A stretch of 64,000 nt of DNA from Magicicada septendecula. Its lineage: Eukaryota; Arthropoda; Insecta; Hemiptera; Cicadidae. Shown one piece after another: positions 45,601 through 57,124 of the stretch (the first letter of the stretch is position 1; each line of letters starts with the position of its first letter). The stretch lies in the NCBI GenBank assembly GCA_034769895.1, contig CM068368.1:341271076-341335075 (forward strand), given 5' to 3'. The translations under genes and the position numbers were made by a program. Under the pieces are notes generated by a model. It was given only the letters and a program-made list of their open reading frames with translations, made no database searches and was not told where the DNA came from.

Positions 45601-46341
45601 ACTAATTAAAAAAAAAAAATTACACAATGAAAATAAAAATGAAATCATGTAATAGTATAACGAAACTAAACACACGTGAACTCGGCAAACTGCTACAATA
45701 AACTAAACTACCATACCTTTATACTGGGGCCTCATATAAACAAATATACATGGCAGGCTGAAACAACTGCGCAGCCAGTCAGAGTATGCCATGTGATACA
45801 AAGTGCTCTGTATTTACATTATTCAAAATAAGCTGGGATGGGTTTCAAAAATAATTTTGATGCTTTCTGAACAAATTTCTTGCTTACACCGTGCATCTAT
45901 CACCAATAACAAAAAAATCCTCACTGACTGACTTTTAGCCAATATTGAAAAAAAAAGAAACGAATGTAACAAAACATTTTTTTCTTTACTTCAATGACTA
46001 CATTAACGGAATTAATTGCACTGTAGTCTCAAGCACTGCAGCTGATGCACTGACCTGAAACCACACAAATAAATACTTTCATTTAAGTGTATGATGTGTT
46101 AATGGTGTTCAATTTTTAAACTAACTGAATCACTTGTTTTTCTCAGTATAACATTTTTATAATGCATGACAGTAGCTTAAGATTATTTTGAAGTTAATGT
46201 CTCGATTACACAATTTTCAATTTAGCTAGTACAGGGGAGCGATTCAATTTAGCTAGTATAGGCGAGCGGTTTCTCCATAACAACAATGTATTTTCCTATC
46301 TTGCAAATAGTCTCATGTGACTGTTGGACAGAGTATAGCTA

Positions 46342-46822
46342 CCCTTCATAAAAAATCTGTTCCAATTACCCTCAGCTTATTTATTTTGCTCTGAAAGTTG
46401 GCAAGTTTCATGTACATACAGAGCTAGGCTTTGCAACTATCGTTTTATAATGTTTATTTTTGTCCTTTTCACAATGTGTTTGTCTCAACTTGTAGTGTTA
46501 AGGGCAGTGAGCAGCCTCTGTGCTTGCTTTACCTATTCATCAGCTTTTGTTCTATAGAACTCTTGAGGCCTTATTTTTGCTCCTTAATGCTTCTTCCTTT
46601 CCTACATGAACATTTCCTAAATACTTTCTAATTAACATTGTTTCTTTCTTCTTTATTTTACAGCTGATAATTTCAATATTTTCGCTTGCTGATTTCCAGT
46701 ACATTGTATTGTGTAAATTGAATTACTACTTTTCATATACCCTTTTTTTAACTTTCTTATCATAAATTCTCATCCGTCTATGCTGTTAAAAGTAAGTCCA
46801 TGCTAATTGTATCAGTTAGTGG
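46342..46822. other. Intron 5 spacer, left part of a disrupted LINE fragment
   Basis: No clear gene. Because the hAT element at 46823 is flanked by a duplication, the sequence up to 46822 was originally continuous with 48899 onwards, which carries LINE reverse transcriptase similarity on the minus strand. The part here would be the downstream portion of that fragment, too degraded to read. Confidence 0.4.
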
Positions 46823-48890
46823 CAGAGGCGTAGTTAGGGGGGGGGGGGGCAAAGTGAGGCTAGACCTGCAAAAATTGTTTTCAGTTTATAAAACTAAAAA
46901 CAACTTGTTCTTTTGATATGACTATTCCTTAAGAACTACAGGAATATAAGATTAAGAACTACAACAAGTGTCAAAGAGTTTATGAAGCCTTTTATTCAAG
47001 GAAAATCGAACCCTGAGTGTCAAAATATTACAGTTAACAAGGAATCAACTTACAATTATAAAATGGATATTATTAACAACGAAGGTGTTGATAAATACAG
47101 TAAAGTTAATGACGTGAATACTTCAAACTGTGAACGTGGCACAGTACAGTTACAAGATTCAGTTGCTTTTAGTACCATGGATGATGATTGTGTTGCATCG
47201 TGCAGTCTTGAAATTACAGGCGATGAAGGACAACACGTTACTAACAACAATGTAGACCGTGCTTCCCGGTGCTTCTCTACAAGATATGGGAGCTTGGCCA
47301 AGCGAGAAATCTCAATCCTTCCTAGATATAATGGTGAATAGAGGAACTCAGTTGCAGAACAAGGACACCCATTTTCCTGAAGATGAAGCTGGACGATCCT
47401 TAAACAAGTATTGGTTTGATAAAACCTTGCAAAATGGCGAAAAGGTAACACTTGGATGTGTTTTTCTCTAACTAAAAACTCTATTTTGCTTTTGTTGCAC
47501 TTTTTTCTCACAAAAAAACTATCAAAGAAGCCATTTCAACAGTAAAAAAGGGGTTTCGTTGTGGCGAAAGTTAAGTCCCCGTATTCAGAATCATGAAAAT
47601 AGTCCTGCTCATCGCTCTGAGTTTTTTGAATGGAAGGAATTGGAACGATATTTAAACAAAGGGAGACTTATTAATGAGCTATTTCAGGAACAAATGAGTA
47701 AAGCAGTTGAGACATGGAAAAAATCCTCGAAAGAGTCATTATCACAGTACAAACTCTTGCAGAACAAAATCTGGCACTGATAGGGCATCGGGAGTCAATT
47801 ACTAACGATCCAAATCCTGGAAACTTTCTGGCTTTGTTAAAATACTTGGATAAATTTTTAACGTATAAAAATATACTTTGTGTATAACGTGTTAAAATAC
47901 TTTATTATGCTTTGGATAAATGAAGCATTGACAGTTTTGGAGATGCTAACGGACAAACGGACGGGGATATACATTTTAAGGAACAGCTTTTCCAGATCAG
48001 TATTAAGTGCACAGTGCTTGCAAAACTGTATCCACATGACCTAAACAGTGAAGTTCAGTGACTTGAAAGACGTCATACTTTTATTTAAAAGGGGAAAAGT
48101 TAACGGAGAACAAAAAGACTTTACACCTCAGGGACTGCTACAATAATGTCTTCAATGAGATTAGAAGCCTACAAAACACTAGCAACAGCTTTAAACATTT
48201 TTCTTACTTTACCAGTGTCTGTGTCTTCTTGTGAAAGATCGTTTAGTAAGCTTAAATTTATTAAATCATACCTACGATAAACAATATCTCAAAATAGGGT
48301 ATCAAATCTAGCGATACTCTCAATTGAAAACGACATTGCTTCATCTTTAGATTATAGTGATTTAATATCCCACTTTGCAGCAATTAAGACAAGGAAAGTT
48401 ACATTTTAATATGTCTAGTTTTAAATATTTATGAAATATTAAATAAATATTAAGTGTTTATTAATAGAAAATGGAACCATTAACCTGTAATGGTAAGTGA
48501 TTTATTTTATTATTTTTAACGTAATTCTTTGTTTAACTTTAGGACTTTATGTTATTTTGACGTTGCGGTTTAGACCTACAAGGAATTTGCATGTTTATTA
48601 GAACATTTTTACGTTACATTTTTTATAGTCAACATTTGTTAATAATAAATGTATACAAACTGAATACCAGTAATATTATAATATATAATTTCTTAATTTC
48701 GACTTAACAAATATTGTTAAGCCGTTTGCTGAATGTGCTTTCATACAAAAATCTACACGTTTGCATTTATTAACTACTTTGTTCACTGGATGAGCCTTCA
48801 TTTTTGCTCTTTTGTCCCCCTTTAATTGTGAAGGTGAGGCGGCCGACAATCTCCTTGCTCTGGGCGCCAAAAAGTCTAGCTACGCCACTG
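46823..48890 (+). mobile_element. hAT transposon, internally deleted
   Basis: The ends are CAGAGGCGTAGTTAG and the complement of CAGTGGCGTAGCTAG, flanked by a perfect 8-bp target duplication gttagtgg (46815-46822 and 48891-48898). The 2068-bp element encodes fragments of a hAT transposase on the + strand. It carries a run of 12 or more G just inside the left end. Confidence 0.95.
46982..48410 (+). pseudogene. hAT transposase (ZMYM1-like), deleted and broken
   Basis: The start at 46982 (MKPFIQGKSNP) leads into an acidic N-terminus. A zinc-finger-like region follows (KYWFDKTLQNGE near 47410), then IQNHENSPAHRSEFFEWKEL near 47584-47643 and LLQNK-type helices. After a frameshift the next pieces are LAEQNLALIGH and NPGNFLALLKYLDKF near 47765-47855. 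The catalytic middle is missing. The C-terminal dimerisation domain is still readable: LPVSVSSCERSFSKLKFIKS near 48210-48268, then NLAILSIENDIA near 48306-48340. Internal deletion of the core makes it inactive. Confidence 0.8.
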
Positions 48891-48898
48891 GTTAGTGG

Positions 48899-49590
48899 TA
48901 TCCCCATTTCTTTGCAACTTCTTTTCCAGTTTTTGAAAAGTGCTTCATTTATGTATTTCTTAAAGAGGGTTGGTGATGTACAATGTCCCTGTCAACATTT
49001 TTTATTTTTAATGCTCTTATCAATGTATTTTATACTTTCAAGTGATCTACTTGATCTTTACTTATTACAGTGATTACGGTCCTTCCCATAATTAATTCTA
49101 TACAACATTTTCATATGCTTTTGTTATGTCAAGGAAGATCGTGTGCAGTTCTCTGCCTATTTGCCACTTTTTCCTATATAATCTGTGATGTAGAAAATAA
49201 GTTATAGGAATGGCCTTTATGTCTTATAACCACTCTGTTCTGTTTCCTGTTTAGCGTATTCCTAACAGCATTTTCACCACTCTACTATAGATCTTGCTTA
49301 AGCATTTTGTTACAGTAGTACATCCATAATTTTCACATACACTCTTTCCCATCATGTGTATCAGGGAAATGTAGACAGTCTTCTATTCCACTGGTATATC
49401 ACCTTCATTTATACCCCTCATTATCTCAGTCACCGTTCATATTAATTTTGGTGTTTTGGTCTTTATAAATTCAGTTTTCTGGTCCTGGAGTTTTTCAATT
49501 CTATTACACAGTGTGGAGTTTTTAGGTTACAAACTGAATACGTGAATTTTATGTCACGTCATTTCTAATCCTGTGTAATGTTAATTTTTA
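48899..49590 (-). mobile_element. LINE reverse transcriptase fragment
   Basis: The minus strand includes a degraded non-LTR reverse transcriptase. The most telling block is RELHTIFLDITKAYENV near 49105-49155, the catalytic motif with F-D--KAY. Upstream of it is a YSRVVKMLLG-like stretch near 49270-49300. Stops and shifts are frequent. The fragment was interrupted by the hAT element at 46823-48890. Clade (RTE, CR1 or Jockey group) cannot be decided by eye. Confidence 0.7.
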
Positions 49591-49689
49591 TATTTTAATG
49601 ATGATCATTCCCTCTGGTGAGACTCATGTAAATAGACACTAGTTTTAAGGGGAGTCTGTACCTTTTGTATCCCACTCCATTTTAAATGG

Positions 49690-50580
49690 GAAGACATGAA
49701 ATTTGGGTACCATTATTTAAAAACGTGTAGACTCACTGTGTAAAGGGGCATTTTACTCAACGGATTGCAGAATACAATTTTCATATGTGAAAGAGCACAC
49801 GAGACTGCACAGAATGTTTGTGCGTGACTTGGACATGAGAAAGTGCATGTTTTTAATATGTGTACTTGCTCAAAACGAAATTTTGCACATTGTGAAGTCT
49901 TGTACCAGCTGAAAAGGAGACGCATATTTTAATTTTTGAGAATGCCACATTCTATCCTGCTGACAATTTACAGTACACTAACACAAAGCTCATATTTCTG
50001 CCTCAGAATACTACAAGTGTTTCCCAGCCTTTAGGCCAAGGAATCATAAAAAATCTTAATAGTTCACTACAGATGGTGGGTGCTGAAACATTTGCTAAAT
50101 AACGTTGTTGACGCTGAACAACCATTTGCTGAAGTATCAAATAAAATTGTGACTGTTCTGAACGCAATCATGTGGATTGTCACATCTGTTCAACAAATAA
50201 AACCACAGACAGTTTATAATTGTTTTATAAAGCATGGTTTCCCTGGTAAAGACAACATCAAAGCCTCTACCAAACCTCAAGACAATGAAGCCGAAGAAGT
50301 TACTCGTCTTTTACACCTGTTTGGAGTGAGCTGTGGTGATGTTTTATAATCAACTTGCAATGGAAGACACTTCATTAAACATAGAGGAGATTGAGAGCTC
50401 CTTAAATAAAGTAGATAAAGATATAAAAGTAACATCATCTTCTTGTGATAAAACAAAATAATGAGCAGATTTCATTAAAAGACATGCTGGGAAAGTTAAG
50501 CCATACTTTATATGCGTTGGCAGTCCTGAAGGATTTAATATAACCTGTAGAATTGAAATGAAATTGGTGTTGGTAAAGTG
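49690..50580 (+). pseudogene. Tigger-type transposase fragment
   Basis: On the + strand NTKLIFLPQNTTSVSQPLGQ at 49979-50038 is the third-catalytic region of Tigger/jerky-type transposases. The usual QPLDQG is QPLGQG, so the catalytic Asp is lost. After a stop, VLNAIMWIVTSVQQIKPQTV and NCFIKHGFPG (50155-50250) give the C-terminal helical part. Terminal repeats were not found. It is a different family from both the 20.4 kb and 54.4 kb Tigger/pogo elements. Confidence 0.75.
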
Positions 50581-51334
50581 ATAAAACAAACCACAATAAC
50601 TGATATTTAAAAAAATTAGTGCCAGTACAGTTTTTTAAGTTTAGTGTAGTATTTTAAATACCTACTGTACATATATACAGTTTGAGAATTTCTTAACTGT
50701 GGAATTTTCTTAGTACAGGTATGTACACATTAAATACTGTTATAAAGTTTAGTTCCATATTTAAATTTCACAGTTATTGTATACGTTAGTAAATATAATA
50801 ATAACAAATAAATAAATATTTATATTAATAATAAAAATAATATATAAAGCCAGGTAGAAGAGATATGGTTTGTCTGAGGATGAAGTGGGTGCCAGAACAG
50901 ATTTATATAACCTAGTCCTTGTAGTTAAGAAGAAGATAAAAATAATAATATAATACTGTTCATATTGAATGTGTAATAAAAATTTAGTAGTACGTACATT
51001 TTTATAAACTTCATTGTACTTGTATTCTGGAACACCCACCCATCCTCTGACACTGCTTTCTAAAAAGTGGACAATTTTCCCTTTCCGTTGTAGGAATATT
51101 GTATCCTAATAGTGAAATTCTTAGCCTATGACGATTAAAAATCAGAATTAAGTATTTTCTGTATTAATACTACAAATACAGTCACTTAACTACTACTAAA
51201 AATGTAATACAAAGTATTGTATTTTGTCCTTTGTTCTTGAAAAAGATGTGTAACTTCAAGAAACATTTAATAGGATCACTGAGTAAGTAAAGAGTATGTA
51301 AGCACTAATTTTTAATGTGACTTGTTTGTTTCAG
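50581..51334. other. 3' end of intron 5
   Basis: A very A+T-rich stretch (ATAATAATA-type runs near 50790-50850) without a recognised gene. It ends with a T-rich tract and TTTCAG before the last placed TTK exon. Confidence 0.6.
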
Positions 51335-51658
51335 ATAACATATAAATCAGATGTATGGTCTCTGGGATGTATTCTCTACAATTTAATCTATGGTAAAACT
51401 CCATTCTCACACATAACGAGAACATGGGACAAATTACTAGCAATTGTTGACACAAACCATAAAATTGATTTTCCTGACGTTGGCGTGCCAGTGGTCTTAG
51501 ATCGAGCTCTCAAGTTATGCTTCCACAGAGATCCCAAACAGCGTCCATCTGTTGCACAGCTTTTAGATCTGCCATATCACACCAACATTGATCCTGAATA
51601 TCTGAGTAAACAATTGCAGAGTATTTTGCCACCAGAATACTGGAATGCTGTATCACAT
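51335..51658 (+). CDS. TTK: TTK/Mps1 exon 6: kinase C-lobe
   Basis: This 324-bp exon lies between acceptor GTTTCAG and donor CAT|GTAAGT. It encodes the C-lobe: SDVWSLGCILYNLIYGKTPF with the conserved Asp and Trp of helix F, the long helices, and the closing DPKQRPSV motif, whose Arg bonds to the catalytic core. It ends in a helical tail QLQSILPPEYWNA. Read through, the frame meets a stop at 51665-51667 after three more residues. The excellent donor makes a further 3' exon more likely, but an end at 51667 cannot be excluded. All sequence downstream in the window is transposon. Confidence 0.95.
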
Positions 51659-51735
51659 GTAAGTTGAGCTATATTTAAGTATAGTCAATTTTCATTCTCC
51701 AGGTTACTGGTGAAATTGTTATGAAATTCTATATG

Positions 51736-51739
<4 letters not shown>

Positions 51740-51766
<27 letters not shown>

Positions 51767-51788
51767 ATACACACATATATATATATAT
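51740..51788 (+). repeat. (GT)n(AT)n microsatellite at an LTR boundary
   Basis: A GT run followed by an AT run directly abuts the start of the LTR at 51789. The retrotransposon therefore appears to have inserted into this microsatellite. Confidence 0.9.
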
Positions 51789-54488
51789 TGTTATAACTCC
51801 ACGCCTTGCGGGTTTCTCGTTCTTTCAGCCCCAACGTTGCCGGCGTCAATTTGTTATTGGACGAGTACGTGCGTCTCGTTCGAGTCACGCAATGTAAGCC
51901 AATTTGTTAATAAGAACGGGTATGTCTCTCTGTCTCTCCTCTCTTTGATTGTGTTAATATGATTCAATTTCTGATATATCTGGAGTTGTGGGATATAGTA
52001 ATCTCGTTAATTAAGATTAACTTATCTCTCTAATTAAAATACCAGTGTTAGTGTGTCTGTAACTTAAATAATGAGTGTTTTATTCTAAAATCTCGCTCAG
52101 CCCTAGTATACCTTGCAGAGAATTATTGAAATGTCGTATTTAATGCTATTCTCTTTGGTGTCGGAGAATTCCGCAACAAGCGCTGCAGTTCCGGAACAAC
52201 GAAATTTATAGGTTAATTCTCCGTTTACGGCAACCAATTATTATACACTTAGTCTGTTACTTTTTATTCCCAACTCATTAAATAATACCCCAAATAATAA
52301 GATCCTGAAATTATACAAGGTTTCTGTATTAATTCACTCTGTTAACATTAAATAAGATTGGTTCTAACTGGCATACGAAAGGCTATATGTTGCGTGAATC
52401 GATTATTGTTCGGTCCAATATTTTATTTTAGATTCAGTTATATATTTTGTTTTTTATAATTAATTTAATTCAGGGTGTGAAGGTTCTTGTAACTGTGGGG
52501 AAGATTAAAAATACATAGATAAGAATGCAAGATATTACAAATTTAGAGTGTTGTGTTGTTTAATATGATTTATACAATTGTAAATTACCAGACTTAGAAC
52601 GAAGCAACTCGGGCAGGCAGTTGGTTTTTAACCTCGTGTCGCTCAGAATGGATATGATTTTCTTTATTCTTTTCTTCGGTTCAATAAAGTGGAATCCTTG
52701 TCCTGGTTAACTCTGAAATACAGCTCCCTTGGTTTATTTACGGCCAGACTGGTGGTTGTTCTGCAAATTCTGGATCCAAATACGTTCTTCTATCGTATGA
52801 AGTAACTAGTGATGTTCCATGTATTTAAAAGGTTATGATTTTCAGTGTGGTATGTCGTATTAGTTCTTTACACAGTTGGTTCTTGGTAAATGATTAATAT
52901 TTCATGAATTCTGCTTCTGATATGGGACAATCCCAGTCCTTACTTGTGGAACTCAATTATTTATTATTTTGAGACCATACCATTATATAATTTGGTTAAA
53001 TTTTGTTGACATAATTCAGACAATTATTAATATATTGTGATTAGTAACTGTATTGACATATATTAGAATATTTTTTAGTTATATTAACCAATTTTTCTGG
53101 GTTTTTATCTCATCACGTTCAGATCATAAATTGCAATAATTAAAATCAACAACTTATATTCATTTCTGTTGTCCCTAGCAACAAATTTATTTTTATTCTT
53201 TTTCAATGTTTTGTATATAGTGATTATTTCATATATTTTTCTTCCATTTTTTATTAAACTTCCATTATATCGGAATATAACTTTATTTATAGTTTGTTTA
53301 CTAAATTTCTACATATATTCTGCTGGTTTTTTTATCTTAGTCTGTTTCTTTTTATATTTATTATTTTTCCGATATCAAACGTTATCAATCGATATCATTG
53401 CACTATGGCATTATCATAATTTGTTTAAATTGAGTTGGTTTATTATGTATTATTACTTATGAAATGTTTTTCCTAACTCCTTGAACTGTATTCATTAATT
53501 ATTATTAACTTCCGTACCTAACCTTTATGTTATGATTTGTTATATAGCATTATTGGCTGTTAGGCCTTTTATTGTATATGGACCTACCTTTGATTATAAC
53601 TGGTGAACAACTATAGCCTTTTTACATAAGTTTATACACATAAACAAACCTTAACTATTTACATTTACACAAATAATTATTCTTTTTATAACTAATAACA
53701 ACTTTATCTTGATCTATGGATCACATATAAGAAAATTGAGATCCATTAACACTAATTAACTGCCTTCCTACACTCTTCTATAACAGTAATCAAATAATAC
53801 ATTTTGCTTCATTACCTTCTATTACTTCAACAAGTAATTTGCATAATCTAACATAAACTTTAACATAACATTCATGGTAACAAAATAACATCATTCAATT
53901 CAGAATCATTACTTTCTATTACTGTAATGTAAATTATTGACTCGCCTTTATCTAATTTCACTGTCATTTACTTTGACATTTTCTATATTGGTTTCTTTTT
54001 TTTTTTTACAATTCTTATCAGTATATTTGATTTATTTACGTTTCACTGAACATGGATTTCTTACTATTGTCTATTTTACAGGTTTTTTTTTTTGTTATCC
54101 CTACCTTGCATCCTTATTTATTTTTACATAATTATAAATGTGTTTATTAGACCTTTGTATGATCATGGGAGTTGAATATTTATTTACTTATTATATTTAT
54201 AATATTCTATTTATGTAACGTTGAGGACCGCATTTCTGTTGTGTTACATATGCTCCCCCTCCTAAAAAAGTTTAATTTACCTGAATGAAGTTTAGGTCAA
54301 GTAAACTTGTATTTTTCACATGCCTTTTATTCATATCAACGTTAATGGTTAATGATGGGATTCTCAATGTAACTTTGTTAGACTAGTATTCATAATTCTT
54401 TACTTACCGTATTTTCTCGCATAATTAACGCACTTTTTTGACGAAAAATACCGGCAAAAATTTCGGGTGCGTAAATTATTCGAGGATT

Positions 54489-55525
54489 TCAGATATACCC
54501 AAATTTCATTTGAAATTTATTGACTTTTAAAAGATACATTAAATATACTGTACTGTATTATACACAAAATCAGTTCAACTCATTGAAGTTATCGTCATTT
54601 GGCGTAAAATTACGGTTGAGTTTTCTTCTGAACAATCAAATAGAGTACATTAGGCAAGTTGGAGTTAATGATGTTAATAATAAGATAGAGCAAACTAATA
54701 AATAATCAATTTTTTTATACCGAGGGGGGGTATATATAACGATTCATAATATGTCGTCATATTTGAGCATTTTATGAAAGGGACAGGCTGTGTGCCGTAA
54801 GCTAGACAGAGAGCGTATAATATGCAACTATCTCACTCTTTGTCACAGTGAAGCACGCGGTCGGTCGGATCAGACGTGAATTTTACTCAATTCATTTTTG
54901 CAGTTCAACCTGCGATAACTTCAAAACCAATACATATACAGCAATTCTGAAAACTGCATTGTGTTCAGTAATAAAAGCTCTATAAGTAGCCAAAATCTCA
55001 ATTAATATAATTAACAATTACAGAAGATACACAGAAGAACGTGTTTTTTTAGACGTTTCTATTGGTTTAGCATTTGTATTTGTACACTGTACTCTTTAAA
55101 AAGACACGCAAACACAGACTGCGGGTAGCAAGTGGCAGGCAGACGGCAACCGAGGTTGAGAATAAAGGAATGGGTTTCCGGGAAAGAGCCATTGACTGAG
55201 TCAAGGCCACAGCCCCGCTCGGAATAGACTAGGCGCGTAAACATTCCAGCTGCAACTTTCACTTTTCCATCCCTAACCATTTCGCTAACCAAAATTGAAA
55301 AATTACGTAGTTTGGAGATACGTCCGGATATCACAGGTCCGGATGTGACAGGTTGTACTGTTATACCCAAATTTCATTTGAAATTTATTGACATTTAAAA
55401 GATACATTAAATATATTATACACAAAATCAGTTCAACTCATTGAAGTTAATCGTCATTTGGCATAAAATTACGGTTCAGTTTTCTTCTGAACAATCAAAT
55501 AGAGTACTTTAGGCAAGTTGGACAT
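54489..55525 (+). repeat. Direct repeat inside the pogo element
   Basis: About 170 bp at 54489-54663 is repeated at 55361-55525 with small differences; both contain CCCAAATTTCATTTGAAATT and TCTTCTGAACAATCAAATAG. The 0.7 kb between them has no gene and includes a G-rich run and a stretch with a distinct, less A+T-rich composition (54770-55350). Confidence 0.9.
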
Positions 55526-55875
55526 GTGAGAGATATTATTTAATATTGGAATTATATTGCCAAATACAGTTAGACAACACGTTGATTAGAAAAGACTTTA
55601 TTCACTAGAACTAACCTTCATAGAATACATACATCCATTATAACAATAATAATACGCGCATGCGTATTGTACATACATTGTTTAACCATATTTAAATTGT
55701 ACATATGATATATTTGACAGGACACACAGTTTCAAGTACGGACACCGGAAAATATTCTTCCCGTCACGAGCTGATAGTACGACCTGAAGCAAAATAAATA
55801 TGAATTAACGAAAGTACTAACGACGTAAGTAATAATGACATACCTGCTAAAAAGGAAGAAAAATAATCTTACCTT

Positions 55876-57124
55876 TTATAGGCTACCGAGTTGCTCGTCG
55901 CCACTGGAACTGCAGGAAGAATTGGTGCTGCTATCACTGCTCACATCTCTCCATAAGAAGTCATCTTCAGTCCCGTCTAACGCATTCGAGATTCCCGTCT
56001 TTTTGAAGCTCTTTTCAATCACATTCGAAGAAATCATGTCCCAAGCGCGCAATATCCACTCACAAAGGAGTTCCACAGATGGTTTCCGAATTTTGCCTGT
56101 TGGAGTAAGTTCGTGCACATTTTCTGCCATCCAGCACTGATAGAGTTTTCGCACATTGTCCTTGAATGGTTTATTTATTGAAACGTCCAAGGGTTGAAGT
56201 ACTGATGTCAGTCCACCAGGAATCACAGCCAAATCGGTTTTCATGGTTTCCAATAATTTTTTAGTGTTTTCCGTCAGATGGCCACGAAAACTGTCCAACA
56301 CGAGAAGAGCCGGGCACCGAAGGAGAGACCCCGCTCTATTTCCCCAAACCGTTCGTATCCAGTCTTCTACGAGTGATGTGTCCATCCACCCTTTTTCTTG
56401 GACACGAACGTGGATCCCACGTGGAAATTTTACTCTCGGCATTGTTTTTCGCTTCAGGACAACGTACGGTGCAAGCTTTCTGCCATCAGCTGTTACAGCA
56501 AGCATTACTGTACACCGTTGTTTTTCACTTCCAGTAGTGCGCACAATAACACTCGATGTTCCTTTCGTATCGATTGTTCGACTTTGTGGCATATCGAAAC
56601 TGATGGGCGTCTGATCTGCGTTTCCTATCTGGGAAAGCAAATATTTCTTCGCTTTCCGTTTCCTAATCATGAAGCGATGAAAATCAATGACTTTTTGGTC
56701 GAAATCATTCGGCATTCTTTGACATAAGGATGTTCTTCTTCGAAGAGAGAGTCCATTTCTCTTCATAAATTTAATCACCCAGCCTCGGCTAACCTTAAAA
56801 TTCGAGACACATCCCATGTGCTGCAGCTATTTCTCGTCCTTTAAAATACAGCATTTCGTAAGAAACGGCATATCCATCATTGCGTAACGAAATCACATAT
56901 TTCAGAAGATGCTCCTCTACTTGCGGAAACTTGCCACTTTTTGGACCGCGAAATGCTTTACGAGACTTGTTGGTCTCTTGAAGGGCAATTTTCTGTTTTC
57001 GCCAGTACCGCACGTTACACTCGGACACAGAATATTTGCGGCCTGCTGCCCTATTCCCGTGTGTTTCGGCGTAAGCGATCACCGCAAGTTTATATGACGC
57101 AGTATTACTCGAATACTTGCTCAT
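55876..57124 (-). pseudogene. pogo-type transposase, one frameshift
   Basis: The start at 57124 (MSKYSSNTASYKLAVIAYAE) gives an N-terminal helix-turn-helix with the NRAAGRKYSVSECNVRYWRK motif. A second DNA-binding segment continues as VSRGWVIKFMKRNGLSLRRR after a frameshift near 56800. The DDE_1 core is intact: GNADQTPISFD (first Asp) near 56610-56640, LLVLDSFRGHL (second Asp) near 56290-56320 and LQPLDVSINKPFKD (third Asp) near 56155-56200. It ends in an acidic Ser-rich tail at 55876. Apart from the single shift, the 416-codon frame is uninterrupted, in keeping with the youth of the host LTR element. Confidence 0.9.

Larger units (their letters stand above)
43008..46341 (-). mobile_element. 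Long-TIR DDE transposon
   Basis: Inverted repeats of roughly 550 bp bound the element. Sequence from 43008 to about 44145 (excluding a nested 493-bp hAT) matches the reverse complement of about 45745-46341. Shared landmarks are ATACTGAGAAAAAC, ACTAGCTAAA, and the stretch around CATCAAAATTATTTTTGAAA. The unique core of about 1.6 kb holds a broken DDE-type transposase on the minus strand. No target duplication was identified. The outermost match is CAATAGTCACATGAG against CAACAGTCACATGAG. Confidence 0.8.

Noticed and set aside
51335-51667. Definite end of TTK at the stop 51665-51667
   Set aside because: The sequence just before the stop is an excellent splice donor (CAT|GTAAGT), so the stop is probably intronic. 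It is left open as a finding.
53169-53462. Hydrophobic small open frame, repeated at 62347-62550
   Set aside because: It lies in both LTRs, is T-rich low-complexity, and is disrupted by indels between the copies. No evidence of coding.
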